Below the pieces are notes generated by a model. It was given only the letters and a program-made list of their open reading frames with translations, had not been told where the DNA came from and ran no database searches. Below, piece by piece: positions 57,022 to 64,000 of a DNA stretch of 64,000 nucleotides. The stretch is from CAKSST01 sp045535505 (lineage in GTDB: Bacteria; Bacillota; Clostridia; Oscillospirales; Acutalibacteraceae). Within the stretch, counting starts at the first letter, position 1. Each line of letters opens with the position of its first letter. The position numbers and the translations under genes were made by a program. Where the stretch lies: NCBI GenBank assembly GCA_045535505.1, contig JAZSLU010000045.1:1-64000 (forward strand), written 5' to 3'.

Positions 57022-57842
57022 TAATTTATCTCCTTTTTTGCAAAAAAATCTTTAATTTTTGGGAAAGCCCTTAATGCGTTGTTAACATATATGTCGCAAA
57101 ACTGTTCGGGCTTAAATATTTTTGATATGGTATAGTCGTACTCGTCAATGGCTGATAGATTTATAGGGGGACAAAAGTCGGTCCCATATAAAATTTGCTT
57201 ATAGGTGTCACTATATCGGTTAATTGCCTTTGCAAAGGTTTCAATAGCCCACTCAATATCTGCATCCTCGTGCGTGCCCGGCTCATAAGCACCCGAAAAA
57301 TCGGTGAACATATTAGGTACACCGTGTATGACATCTATGCACTCATCAAAACGAGGGTCATCCATATGCGCCAAAATGAAGTTAACGTTTGGGTACCGCA
57401 AAGCGACGTTTTTTACATACTTTGCATTAGAACCTTCCATGTCATTGTCGGTTGGCAATACCAGTGAGCAAGAGCCTGTATGATATGTGATGCTCAAACG
57501 GTGCTTTGATGCAAATTGATATACGGGCAACAATTTTTGGTCATCGGCACGACCGCTTTGATATGTCAAAAAAACTTTCAATCCTACAATGCGGTCATTC
57601 GGCAACAAGCACTCAATTTCGTGGAGTTGTTTGTTTATATCCTTTTTTATGTCAATTGCGGGACAAAAAAACAAGCGCTCATCACCCATTGATGTTTCAT
57701 AAGCAGTATAGGGTGGGGCGTTTGCGTGAAATTCGCTGATAAAACCTAAAACAAGGGCAAAGCCGTAGGTTTTGCCAAAATATTCACTTTTTATGCTGTC
57801 ATTAACAATGTGGGTGTGACAGTCAATTTTGTTTTTGAACAT
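57021..57842 (-). CDS. Amidohydrolase-superfamily protein (Amidohydrolase_2)
   Basis: 273 residues. Metal motifs: DCHTHIV at the N-terminus (HxH), ITYHTGSCS (His), FILAHMDDPRFDE (His) and LYGTDFCP (Asp). The TIM-barrel family contains hydrolases and decarboxylases for many ring compounds. Co-translation with pnuC suggests action on an imported vitamin-like compound or its product, but this is inference only. AGGTG lies about 8 nt before ATG. Confidence 0.85.
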   Translation of the reverse strand: MFKNKIDCHTHIVNDSIKSEYFGKTYGFALVLGFISEFHANAPPYTAYETSMGDERLFFCPAIDIKKDINKQLHEIECLLPNDRIVGLKVFLTYQSGRADDQKLLPVYQFASKHRLSITYHTGSCSLVLPTDNDMEGSNAKYVKNVALRYPNVNFILAHMDDPRFDECIDVIHGVPNMFTDFSGAYEPGTHEDADIEWAIETFAKAINRYSDTYKQILYGTDFCPPINLSAIDEYDYTISKIFKPEQFCDIYVNNALRAFPKIKDFFAKKEIN

Positions 57843-57864
57843 AAAAATACACCTACTGAGGCAG

Positions 57865-57893
57865 ATTATAACATAAGAAAATTTTGTTGTAAA
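57865..57893 (-). promoter_or_regulatory. Promoter of the amidohydrolase-pnuC operon
   Basis: TTTACA and TATAAT at 17-bp spacing on the minus strand, 23 bp before the start codon; leader too short for a riboswitch. Confidence 0.7.
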
Positions 57894-57935
57894 CTATTAA
57901 AGTTTTGAAATTGTTAATTTTTTCTGGCTTTAATG

Positions 57936-57944
57936 TGGTATAAT
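57936..57944 (+). promoter_or_regulatory. Extended -10 promoter of the zinc-ribbon membrane gene
   Basis: TGGTATAAT fits an extended -10 (TGnTATAAT) 35 bp before GTG 57979; no clear -35. Confidence 0.5.
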
Positions 57945-57978
57945 GTAGATGCATTTTAATACAAATGAGGAATGTTTT

Positions 57979-58392
57979 GTGTTTGTAAGATTAGCAGAAA
58001 AAATAAGACGGTTTATGTATGGTCGCTACGGAAGTGATGCGCTAAACAACTGTTTTTGCGTTTTGCTTATAGCGTGTGCGGCAATAAATTTGTTTTTTAG
58101 GTTTTGGGTAATATATGTCATTCAATGGCTTTTACTTGCGGTTATAATCTTGCGTGCAATATCAAAAAACTATTACAAGCGCAGTCGCGAAAACGGTGCA
58201 TTTTTAAGGCTTTACACGCCAATAAAAAATAAATATAAAATTACAAAACAGCGTTTTGCCCAAAGAAAATACCGCACCTTTAAAACCTGCCCCGCTTGCA
58301 AGGCAACCATAAGTCTGCCCCGCAAAAAAGGCAAGCACGGCGTTATATGCCCCAAATGCCGTAATAAGTTTAAAGTGAGAGTGTGGTTTTAA
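57979..58392 (+). CDS. Membrane protein with C-terminal zinc ribbon, unknown function
   Basis: 137 residues from GTG 57979 (MFVRLAEKIRRFMYGRYGSD), with ATGAGG 8 nt upstream; ATG 57949 is in frame but lacks a site. RRFMYGRYG is a conserved start in Clostridia. One long or two short hydrophobic segments (about 27-60) precede a basic stretch and a zinc ribbon CPAC...CPKC. Likely membrane-tethered with the ribbon in the cytoplasm. Function unknown. Confidence 0.78.
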   Translation: MFVRLAEKIRRFMYGRYGSDALNNCFCVLLIACAAINLFFRFWVIYVIQWLLLAVIILRAISKNYYKRSRENGAFLRLYTPIKNKYKITKQRFAQRKYRTFKTCPACKATISLPRKKGKHGVICPKCRNKFKVRVWF

Positions 58393-58399
58393 TATATTT

Positions 58400-58425
58400 C
58401 CGCCTGTGAAAACAGGCGGCTTTTT
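58400..58425 (+). terminator. Terminator after the zinc-ribbon membrane gene
   Basis: CCGCCTGT-GAAA-ACAGGCGG with a GNRA-type loop, followed by CTTTTTG. Confidence 0.88.
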
Positions 58426-58478
58426 GTTGAATAAATACGACGAAAATATGTGTATAATAAATATATAATATATTTTAC

Positions 58479-58507
58479 TTGACCTTGTCATACAAAAATA
58501 GTAAAAT
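58479..58507 (+). promoter_or_regulatory. Promoter of the rnj-rplI-dnaB-tilS-ftsH block
   Basis: TTGACC and TAAAAT with 17-bp spacing, about 80 nt before the rnj ATG. Confidence 0.7.
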
Positions 58508-58586
58508 AAAAATTGGATTTTTCTGCGCTAAAGTCGCATTACATAAAAAGTTTCTACAATGTATATATTTTGGAGGTTATCATTTA

Positions 58587-60392
58587 ATGGCTTTAAAAGA
58601 AAAAAAGTCTGCCAACCAGACTGCTAACAATAAAAATAAGCCTCAAAAAACAAAATCTCAAGTTAAAAAGAATGCAACCGCAACTAAAAAGAATAGTCAA
58701 AAAAAGAACAATCAAAGAACAAAAAAACCATCCCAAAAGCCTTTACGCATAATTCCGTTAGGCGGTCTTGGTGAAATCGGCAAGAACGTTACAGTGTATG
58801 AATATGAAAACGATGCGTTTATCGTTGATTGCGGAATGAGCTTTCCCGATGAGGAAACACCCGGAATCGACGCTGTTATTCCTGATTTTTCTTATTTAGT
58901 GCAAATTAAAGATAAAATCAGGGGACTTGTTCTCACTCACGGACATGAAGACCATATTGGTGCTATAACCTATCTGCTTAAGAATATTAACGTTCCTATA
59001 TATGGTACAAAAATCACTCTTGCGTTGGTTACTGCAAGACTGAAGGAACGTCAAATGGAAAGACAGACCGTTTTGCACGAGGTAGAACCCGGCAATACCG
59101 TTAAACTTGGCGTTTTTTCGGTTGAGTTTATTAATGTTAATCACTCAATTCCAGGTGCTGTTGCGTTGGCAGTAACAACACCTGCAGGTGTTGTTGTTCA
59201 AACGGGTGACTTTAAGATAGACACCACTCCAATAGACGGTAAGGTTATAGATTTGGCTCGTTTTGCTGAAATTGGCAAAAAAGGCGTGCTTGCTTTACTT
59301 TGTGATTCAACAAATGCAGAACGCCCCGGCTTTACCGCAACAGAAAAAATTGTTGGTGAGTCTTTTAACAACCTATTTAAAGGTGCCGAAGACCATCGTA
59401 TTATCGTTGCAACATTCTCTTCAAACATTCACCGCATACAGCAAATTATTGACGAGGCGGTTAAATACAAACGCAAGGTTGCAATTTCCGGTCGCAGTAT
59501 GATAAACGTTGTGAATATTGCGGCAGACTTGGGCTACCTTAACGTGCCTCAGGGTGTTTTGATTGATGTTTCAGAGGTTAAAAACTATAATCACGGCGAA
59601 ATTGTTATAATAACAACAGGCAGTCAGGGTGAACCCCTTTCGGCTTTGCACCGTATGGCTTTCAGCGACCACAGAACGATAGAAATTGTGCCGGGTGATG
59701 TTATCATTATTTCAGCAACACCAATTCCGGGTAATGAAAAACTTGTAAGCAAGGTTATAAACGAGCTTATGAAACACGGCGCAAACGTCATATACGAAAA
59801 AATGTATGACGTTCACGTTTCGGGTCACGCCTGTCAAGAAGAAATTAAAATTATGCTTAATATCGTTAAGCCTAAATTTTACATTCCTGTTCACGGTGAG
59901 CAAAAGCATTTGTTCAAAAATGCGCAACTTGCAAAACTGATGGGTATTGATAAAAAGAATATAATGATTTCTAACATCGGCGATGTTATTGAACTGACAA
60001 AAAAGAGTATGAAATGTACGGCAACCGTTCCTGCCGGCAGAGTTCTAGTTGATGGTCTTGGTGTTGGCGACGTTGGCAGTATAGTGCTTCGCGACCGCAA
60101 ACACTTGGCAGAGGACGGCATTATTGTTATTGCCGTTGCAATGGAAAAAGAAAGCGGTATGGTTGTATCGGGACCTGACGTTATTTCACGCGGATTTGTG
60201 TATGTAAAAGAATCAGAAGAGCTTGTTGAGCAGGCAGCCGCCGTTGCAGCTGACACTTTAGAAAACTGCTATATAACAGGCGTTAAAGATTGGAACACAA
60301 TTAAGGTTAGATTGCGAGATAACGTGTCGAAATTTGTTTATGGCAAAACAAGACGCAGTCCTATGATTTTGCCGATTATTATGGATGTTTAA
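58587..60392 (+). CDS. rnj: Ribonuclease J
   Basis: 601 residues from ATG 58587, with TGGAGG 10 nt upstream. Residues 1-50 are an Asn/Lys/Gln-rich basic tail absent from typical RNase J (about 555 residues). The beta-lactamase fold follows: THGHEDH at 117-123, then QTGDFKID, ALLCDSTNAERPG, the beta-CASP domain with VATFSSNIHRIQQI, and VSGHACQEEIK and PVHGE. RNase J is the main 5'-3' exonuclease and endonuclease in mRNA decay and rRNA maturation. Confidence 0.95.
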   Translation: MALKEKKSANQTANNKNKPQKTKSQVKKNATATKKNSQKKNNQRTKKPSQKPLRIIPLGGLGEIGKNVTVYEYENDAFIVDCGMSFPDEETPGIDAVIPDFSYLVQIKDKIRGLVLTHGHEDHIGAITYLLKNINVPIYGTKITLALVTARLKERQMERQTVLHEVEPGNTVKLGVFSVEFINVNHSIPGAVALAVTTPAGVVVQTGDFKIDTTPIDGKVIDLARFAEIGKKGVLALLCDSTNAERPGFTATEKIVGESFNNLFKGAEDHRIIVATFSSNIHRIQQIIDEAVKYKRKVAISGRSMINVVNIAADLGYLNVPQGVLIDVSEVKNYNHGEIVIITTGSQGEPLSALHRMAFSDHRTIEIVPGDVIIISATPIPGNEKLVSKVINELMKHGANVIYEKMYDVHVSGHACQEEIKIMLNIVKPKFYIPVHGEQKHLFKNAQLAKLMGIDKKNIMISNIGDVIELTKKSMKCTATVPAGRVLVDGLGVGDVGSIVLRDRKHLAEDGIIVIAVAMEKESGMVVSGPDVISRGFVYVKESEELVEQAAAVAADTLENCYITGVKDWNTIKVRLRDNVSKFVYGKTRRSPMILPIIMDV

Positions 60393-60410
60393 TCGAAATG
60401 AGGTTTTGTT

Positions 60411-60851
60411 ATGAAAGTTATTTTATTAAGTGATGTAAAGGGACAAGGTAAAAAAGGAGAACTTTGCAACGTTTCTGACGGATACGCAAGAAACTTTTTG
60501 TTTCCCAAAAACCTTGCAATAGAGGCGGATGCTACCGCTATGAATGAACTTAAAAACCGTGAGGCTTCGCAAAAGCACCATAAAGCCGAAGAGAAAAAAG
60601 CGGCTATGCAGACCGCTCAAAAGCTTGAAGGTAAAAAAATTGCTGTTCACGCAAAAGCGGGTGCGGGCGGCAAACTTTTTGGCAGTGTTACTTCAAAAGA
60701 GATTGCACAACATATCAAAGAACAGTATGGTGTTGATATTGATAAAAGAAAAATGTCGGTTAACGACATTAAAGCATACGGCGAATATTCTGTTGTTATA
60801 AAACTTTATCCTGAAATTTCAGCTAATATGACAGTAGTTGTGGAGGAATAG
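60411..60851 (+). CDS. rplI: 50S ribosomal protein L9
   Basis: 146 residues. MKVILLSDVKGQGKKGELCN and DGYARNFLFPKNLAIEA are the N-terminal domain, joined by a long Lys/Glu helix to the C-terminal domain (GGKLFGSVTSKEIA). Normal order rplI-dnaB; its stop lies 1 bp before the dnaB start. Confidence 0.97.
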   Translation: MKVILLSDVKGQGKKGELCNVSDGYARNFLFPKNLAIEADATAMNELKNREASQKHHKAEEKKAAMQTAQKLEGKKIAVHAKAGAGGKLFGSVTSKEIAQHIKEQYGVDIDKRKMSVNDIKAYGEYSVVIKLYPEISANMTVVVEE

Positions 60852-60852
60852 T

Positions 60853-62226
60853 ATGGCAGACAAAAATTTGCCCTTGGAATTTGAATCTCAGCGTTTGCCG
60901 GCATCTATTGAGGCGGAACAGTCGGTTTTAGGCTCAATTCTTATTGACCCTGCTTGTATTTCACTTGTTACCGTTCAAATTAAACCTGATTATTTTTACA
61001 TACCGCAGCACCGAGAAATTTACAAGGTGTTGGCAGAAATGTTTGAGCTTAATATCGCAATAGACTTTGTTGCGGTTTTAGAGCGTCTTAAAAGTGCCGG
61101 TGTTTATGATGAGGCGGGTGGCAAGGCTTATCTTACTCAACTTGCACAATCAGTGCCAACATCTGCAAATGTGCAAACCTATATTGGCATTGTACGCGAA
61201 AGGTATTATGCTCGTTCGCTGATTGTTGCCGCACAAGAAATTATAAATGACGCATCAGATAACGTGCTTGATGCTGAAAATTTGTTAAATAGCGCAGAAC
61301 AAAAGATTTATGACATTCGTTCAGGCAGTCAGTTGAGCGGTCTTACTCATATAGGTGATGTTATTAAAAACGAAACGTATGACCGTCTTACCAAAATGAA
61401 CGACCCCGAAACCCGTGAGGATTATATAGGTATTTCTTCGGGCTTTTCGGTGCTTGACTCTATTATTGGCGGATTGAATAAATCTGATATGGTTATTGTC
61501 GGTGCGCGTCCAGGTATGGGTAAAACTGCATTTGCGCTCTGCCTTGCTCGCAATGTTGCGGTTAATGCAAGAAAAACCGTTTGCTTTTTCTCGCTTGAGA
61601 TGACAAGAGACCAACTTGCCCAACGTATGCTTTCCAACGAAGCTTCTATTGAGGGCGACCATTTGCGCAGCGGTGAGTTGACGGCTGACGAGTGGGTGCG
61701 TCTTGCAAGTGCGGGTACAACCCTTTCGGAAGCAAATATTTATTTTGATGAAAGTTCAGGTATAACCGTGCCCGAAATGAAGGCAAAGCTTCGCCGCAAA
61801 AAAGATGTTGGTTTGGTTGTTATCGATTACTTGGGTCTTATGCATTCTGCACGTGCAAAAGAAAACAGGGTGCAAGAGATTTCTGAAATCACACGTAATT
61901 TAAAAATTATGGCAAAAGAACTTAACGTTCCTGTTGTTGTTTGTGCTCAGCTTAATCGTGGTACCGAAAAAGGCGTTAAAAACCATCGTCCTACATTGTC
62001 CGACCTTCGTGAATCGGGCTCTATTGAGCAGGATGCCGATATCGTAATGTTCCTCTATCGTGATACCTATTACGATCAAGAGGGCGATGAAGTTGTCGAA
62101 AAATCCGACCCCAATCGTGCGGAACTTATTATTGCTAAAAACCGTCACGGTCAGACAGGAAAGATTGACTTGCATTGGGAAGGCAAATATTCAAGATTTG
62201 CGGGAATAGTATATAACGATGATTAA
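60853..62226 (+). CDS. dnaB: Replicative DNA helicase DnaB
   Basis: 457 residues from ATG 60853 (GGAGG 8 nt upstream, inside rplI). N-terminal collar domain with SIEAEQSVLGSILIDPACIS; RecA-like C-terminal domain with Walker A GARPGMGKT at about 217-225, FFSLEM, DYLGLM (Walker B) and LSDLRESGSIEQDADIVMFL. No intein. It unwinds DNA at the fork and recruits DnaG. Confidence 0.97.
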   Translation: MADKNLPLEFESQRLPASIEAEQSVLGSILIDPACISLVTVQIKPDYFYIPQHREIYKVLAEMFELNIAIDFVAVLERLKSAGVYDEAGGKAYLTQLAQSVPTSANVQTYIGIVRERYYARSLIVAAQEIINDASDNVLDAENLLNSAEQKIYDIRSGSQLSGLTHIGDVIKNETYDRLTKMNDPETREDYIGISSGFSVLDSIIGGLNKSDMVIVGARPGMGKTAFALCLARNVAVNARKTVCFFSLEMTRDQLAQRMLSNEASIEGDHLRSGELTADEWVRLASAGTTLSEANIYFDESSGITVPEMKAKLRRKKDVGLVVIDYLGLMHSARAKENRVQEISEITRNLKIMAKELNVPVVVCAQLNRGTEKGVKNHRPTLSDLRESGSIEQDADIVMFLYRDTYYDQEGDEVVEKSDPNRAELIIAKNRHGQTGKIDLHWEGKYSRFAGIVYNDD

Positions 62227-63532
62227 TCTTGTTGACCAGACACTAAAACAATATAATATGCTGCAAAACCAATCAATCGTTACGGTTGCCTTATCGGGCG
62301 GAGCAGATTCTATTGTCCTGCTTAATGTAATGATTATGCTGTCAAAACAGTATGGTATAACAATAAAAGCAGCGCACTTAAACCACAATTTGCGAGGAAC
62401 TGAGTCTGATAGGGACGAGCAGTTTGTACGTAGTGTTTGTGCAAAAGCAAATGTTGAACTTAAAGTTAAATCGGTTGACGTTAGGAAACTTGCACAGCAG
62501 CAAAAACAGTCGGTTGAACTTGCGGCACGAAATGCGCGATATGCTTTTTTTGCAGAGTGTGACGGTGTTGTTGCAACGGCACATACCGCAGACGATAATA
62601 TAGAGACAGTCTTGCTAAACCTTGTGCGTGGTACAGGTGTTAACGGTCTTTGCGGAATTCCTCCTGTAAGAAGCGGCATTATACGTCCGCTTATAATGTG
62701 CACTCGTTCTCAAATTGAAGAATTTTGCCAGACAAATAATCTTGAGTTTGTTACAGACAGCACCAATCTTACTGATGACTATACACGAAACAAACTGCGC
62801 CATAACGTAGTTAATGTGCTTAAAGAAATAAATCCATCGGTATCAACGGTTGTTTTGCGCACTTGCGGAATTTTACGTGACGAAAATGCTTTTTTGTCGT
62901 CTTTGACAGATGTTGAATATAAAAGGCTGATAAACCTTGACGGCATTGATGTTGCAAAGGCAAAAAAGCTTGATAAATCCCTGCTTTTGAGAGTTTTGCG
63001 TAAATATGCCGAAGATGTAATGGGCTGTTCTATTGATAATTATCATACAGAAAAACTTTTTAATCTTGTATATAAGGGCGAGGGCAACTGTCAGCTTTCT
63101 CGTGGTTTTTGTGCTTGGGTTTTGAAAAAGAACTTGAAAATTATACCCGACGTTCAAGAGGATGAAAGTTTTAGCGTTCAAACACAGGTTATTGACATAC
63201 AAGAATATAAATCAAAATTAAAAGTTAACAATTTATTATCAAAATGTGCGATAGACTATGATAAGATAGTCGGCGATACGATTGTGCGTTGCCGAACCCA
63301 AGGTGATTCAATAAAACTAAAAGGCAAAGGTACAAAAACGCTGAAAAAACTATATAACGAAATTGAAATTGCGCATAATTTGCGCCGCAATTTACCGGTG
63401 ATTGCTGATGACTGCGGTGTGATATGGGTTTGTACGGCAGGTGCCGACCAGCGCGTTCAAATTACGCGTGATACTAAAAAAGTATTATTAATTTCTGCGC
63501 AGCAGGATAGGAAGGAGTCTGTTAAGACTTGA
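62219..63532 (+). CDS. tilS: tRNA(Ile)-lysidine synthetase TilS
   Basis: 437 residues. PP-loop SGGADS at 26-31; AAHLNHNLRG, ATAHTADDNIETVLLNLVRG and STNLTDDYTRNKLRHNVV are family motifs; a C-terminal TilS_C domain ends the protein. It makes lysidine at C34 of the AUA-reading tRNA-Ile. Overlaps dnaB by 8 bp and the ftsH start by 4 bp. The hpt gene often found between tilS and ftsH is absent. Confidence 0.96.
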   Translation: MINLVDQTLKQYNMLQNQSIVTVALSGGADSIVLLNVMIMLSKQYGITIKAAHLNHNLRGTESDRDEQFVRSVCAKANVELKVKSVDVRKLAQQQKQSVELAARNARYAFFAECDGVVATAHTADDNIETVLLNLVRGTGVNGLCGIPPVRSGIIRPLIMCTRSQIEEFCQTNNLEFVTDSTNLTDDYTRNKLRHNVVNVLKEINPSVSTVVLRTCGILRDENAFLSSLTDVEYKRLINLDGIDVAKAKKLDKSLLLRVLRKYAEDVMGCSIDNYHTEKLFNLVYKGEGNCQLSRGFCAWVLKKNLKIIPDVQEDESFSVQTQVIDIQEYKSKLKVNNLLSKCAIDYDKIVGDTIVRCRTQGDSIKLKGKGTKTLKKLYNEIEIAHNLRRNLPVIADDCGVIWVCTAGADQRVQITRDTKKVLLISAQQDRKESVKT

Positions 63533-64000
63533 AGAAAAACATAAAAAATCTTTTGCTTTACATCGGCATACCGATAATACTCATATTGACAGTATCGTTT
63601 GTCGCAATGAAGACAGAAAAGCAAGAGCAAACCAAATATTATGAGATAGTAGAGCTTATTGTTAATAACAAGGTTTCGGAGTATAAACTTAACCTTTACA
63701 GCGGTGAACTTACGTATGTTTTGCGCGATACGGGCGAAAAGAAAAAATATACTGTTGCAGACCCAAGCATTTTCTACAACGATGTTAACGAAACAGTGCT
63801 TGAAATTAACAAAAACAACCCAGGTGAAGCAAACGATATTAAACCGGACTATGAGCGTGGCGGCGAAGGCTCTTGGCTGCTCAGTATGCTTCCTACCGTA
63901 TTGATTTTCGGTCTTTTAATTGTTTTCTATCTGCTGGTTTTTCGCCGTATGGGACAGGGCATGGGAGCAGACAAAACCCTTAACTTTGGAAAAGCGAAAT
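63529..64000 (+). CDS. ftsH: ATP-dependent zinc metalloprotease FtsH, N-terminal part
   Basis: Partial, 157 residues to the window edge. TTG 63529 with AAGGAG 11 nt upstream gives MKKNIKNLLLYIGIPIILIL; an initial TM helix, an extracytoplasmic FtsH_ext domain (about 32-115) and a second TM helix (about 120-140) precede GQGMGADKTLNFGKAK, the entry to the AAA domain. The ATPase and HExxH protease parts lie beyond the window. Membrane quality-control protease. The start overlaps the tilS stop. Confidence 0.93.
   Translation, partial: MKKNIKNLLLYIGIPIILILTVSFVAMKTEKQEQTKYYEIVELIVNNKVSEYKLNLYSGELTYVLRDTGEKKKYTVADPSIFYNDVNETVLEINKNNPGEANDIKPDYERGGEGSWLLSMLPTVLIFGLLIVFYLLVFRRMGQGMGADKTLNFGKAK

Overview
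The window looks like a chromosomal segment of an anaerobic, spore-forming, low-GC Firmicute of class Clostridia, most like the Oscillospiraceae/Ruminococcaceae. Grounds: AT-rich DNA with strong AGGAGG-type ribosome binding sites; near-consensus TTGACA/TATAAT promoters; Firmicute-style zinc forms of S14, S4, L24, L36 and adenylate kinase; a sporulation gene (spoVAD); RNase J; MtaB; a TipAS-type MerR regulator. Family assignments come from reading translated sequence, not from a database search.

Layout. 1-8.9 kb holds small independent units: end of a membrane protein, rhodanese lipoprotein, MerR-TipAS regulator, a truncated SLOG-type gene, spoVAD, a block of two LUD-domain proteins around a low-molecular-weight phosphatase and mnmA, a D,D-carboxypeptidase, pgi and a small P-loop protein. 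8.9-24.7 kb is the complete S10-spc-alpha ribosomal superoperon (rpsJ to rplQ, with secY, adk, map, a KOW protein, infA, rpoA). It is preceded by a consensus promoter and a roughly 250-nt structured leader with an internal terminator. 24.7-27.7 kb has an HTH membrane regulator, a PAP2-like protein, a multi-hairpin repeat, rplM-rpsI on the minus strand and an AbrB-type regulator. 27.7-31.9 kb (minus) is rpmG-secE-nusG-rplK-rplA, then a separately promoted L10 leader-rplJ-rplL. SecE carries an unusual membrane extension.

31.9-46.5 kb is mostly minus-strand housekeeping: walJ-like, murA, mtaB, a YabE-like wall protein, and a ymdB/peptide-binding lipoprotein/Gls24/FakA-like/recG operon. Interleaved plus-strand genes are an HPr-like protein without its active histidine, a membrane protein coupled to nnrD, a lipoprotein and an amidase. 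46.5-48.4 kb is an accessory patch: an orphan gene, TnpV and DUF6809-type transposon cargo, and a tRNA-Pro gene whose first 17 bp are duplicated around a 154-bp insert. 48.4-58.4 kb carries a pseudouridine synthase, membrane proteins, a three-gene catabolic-looking operon (enoate reductase plus two-subunit aconitase X), and a PnuC transporter coupled to an amidohydrolase. 58.4-64 kb is the replication/RNA block rnj-rplI-dnaB-tilS-ftsH (ftsH cut by the window edge).

No CRISPR array, prophage, complete insertion sequence or recognisable defence system was found. The strongest candidates for undescribed biology are RNA- and DNA-level: the tRNA-Pro insertion, the multi-hairpin repeat, the structured leaders before rpsJ and rplK, terminators that contain stop codons, and the extended SecE.
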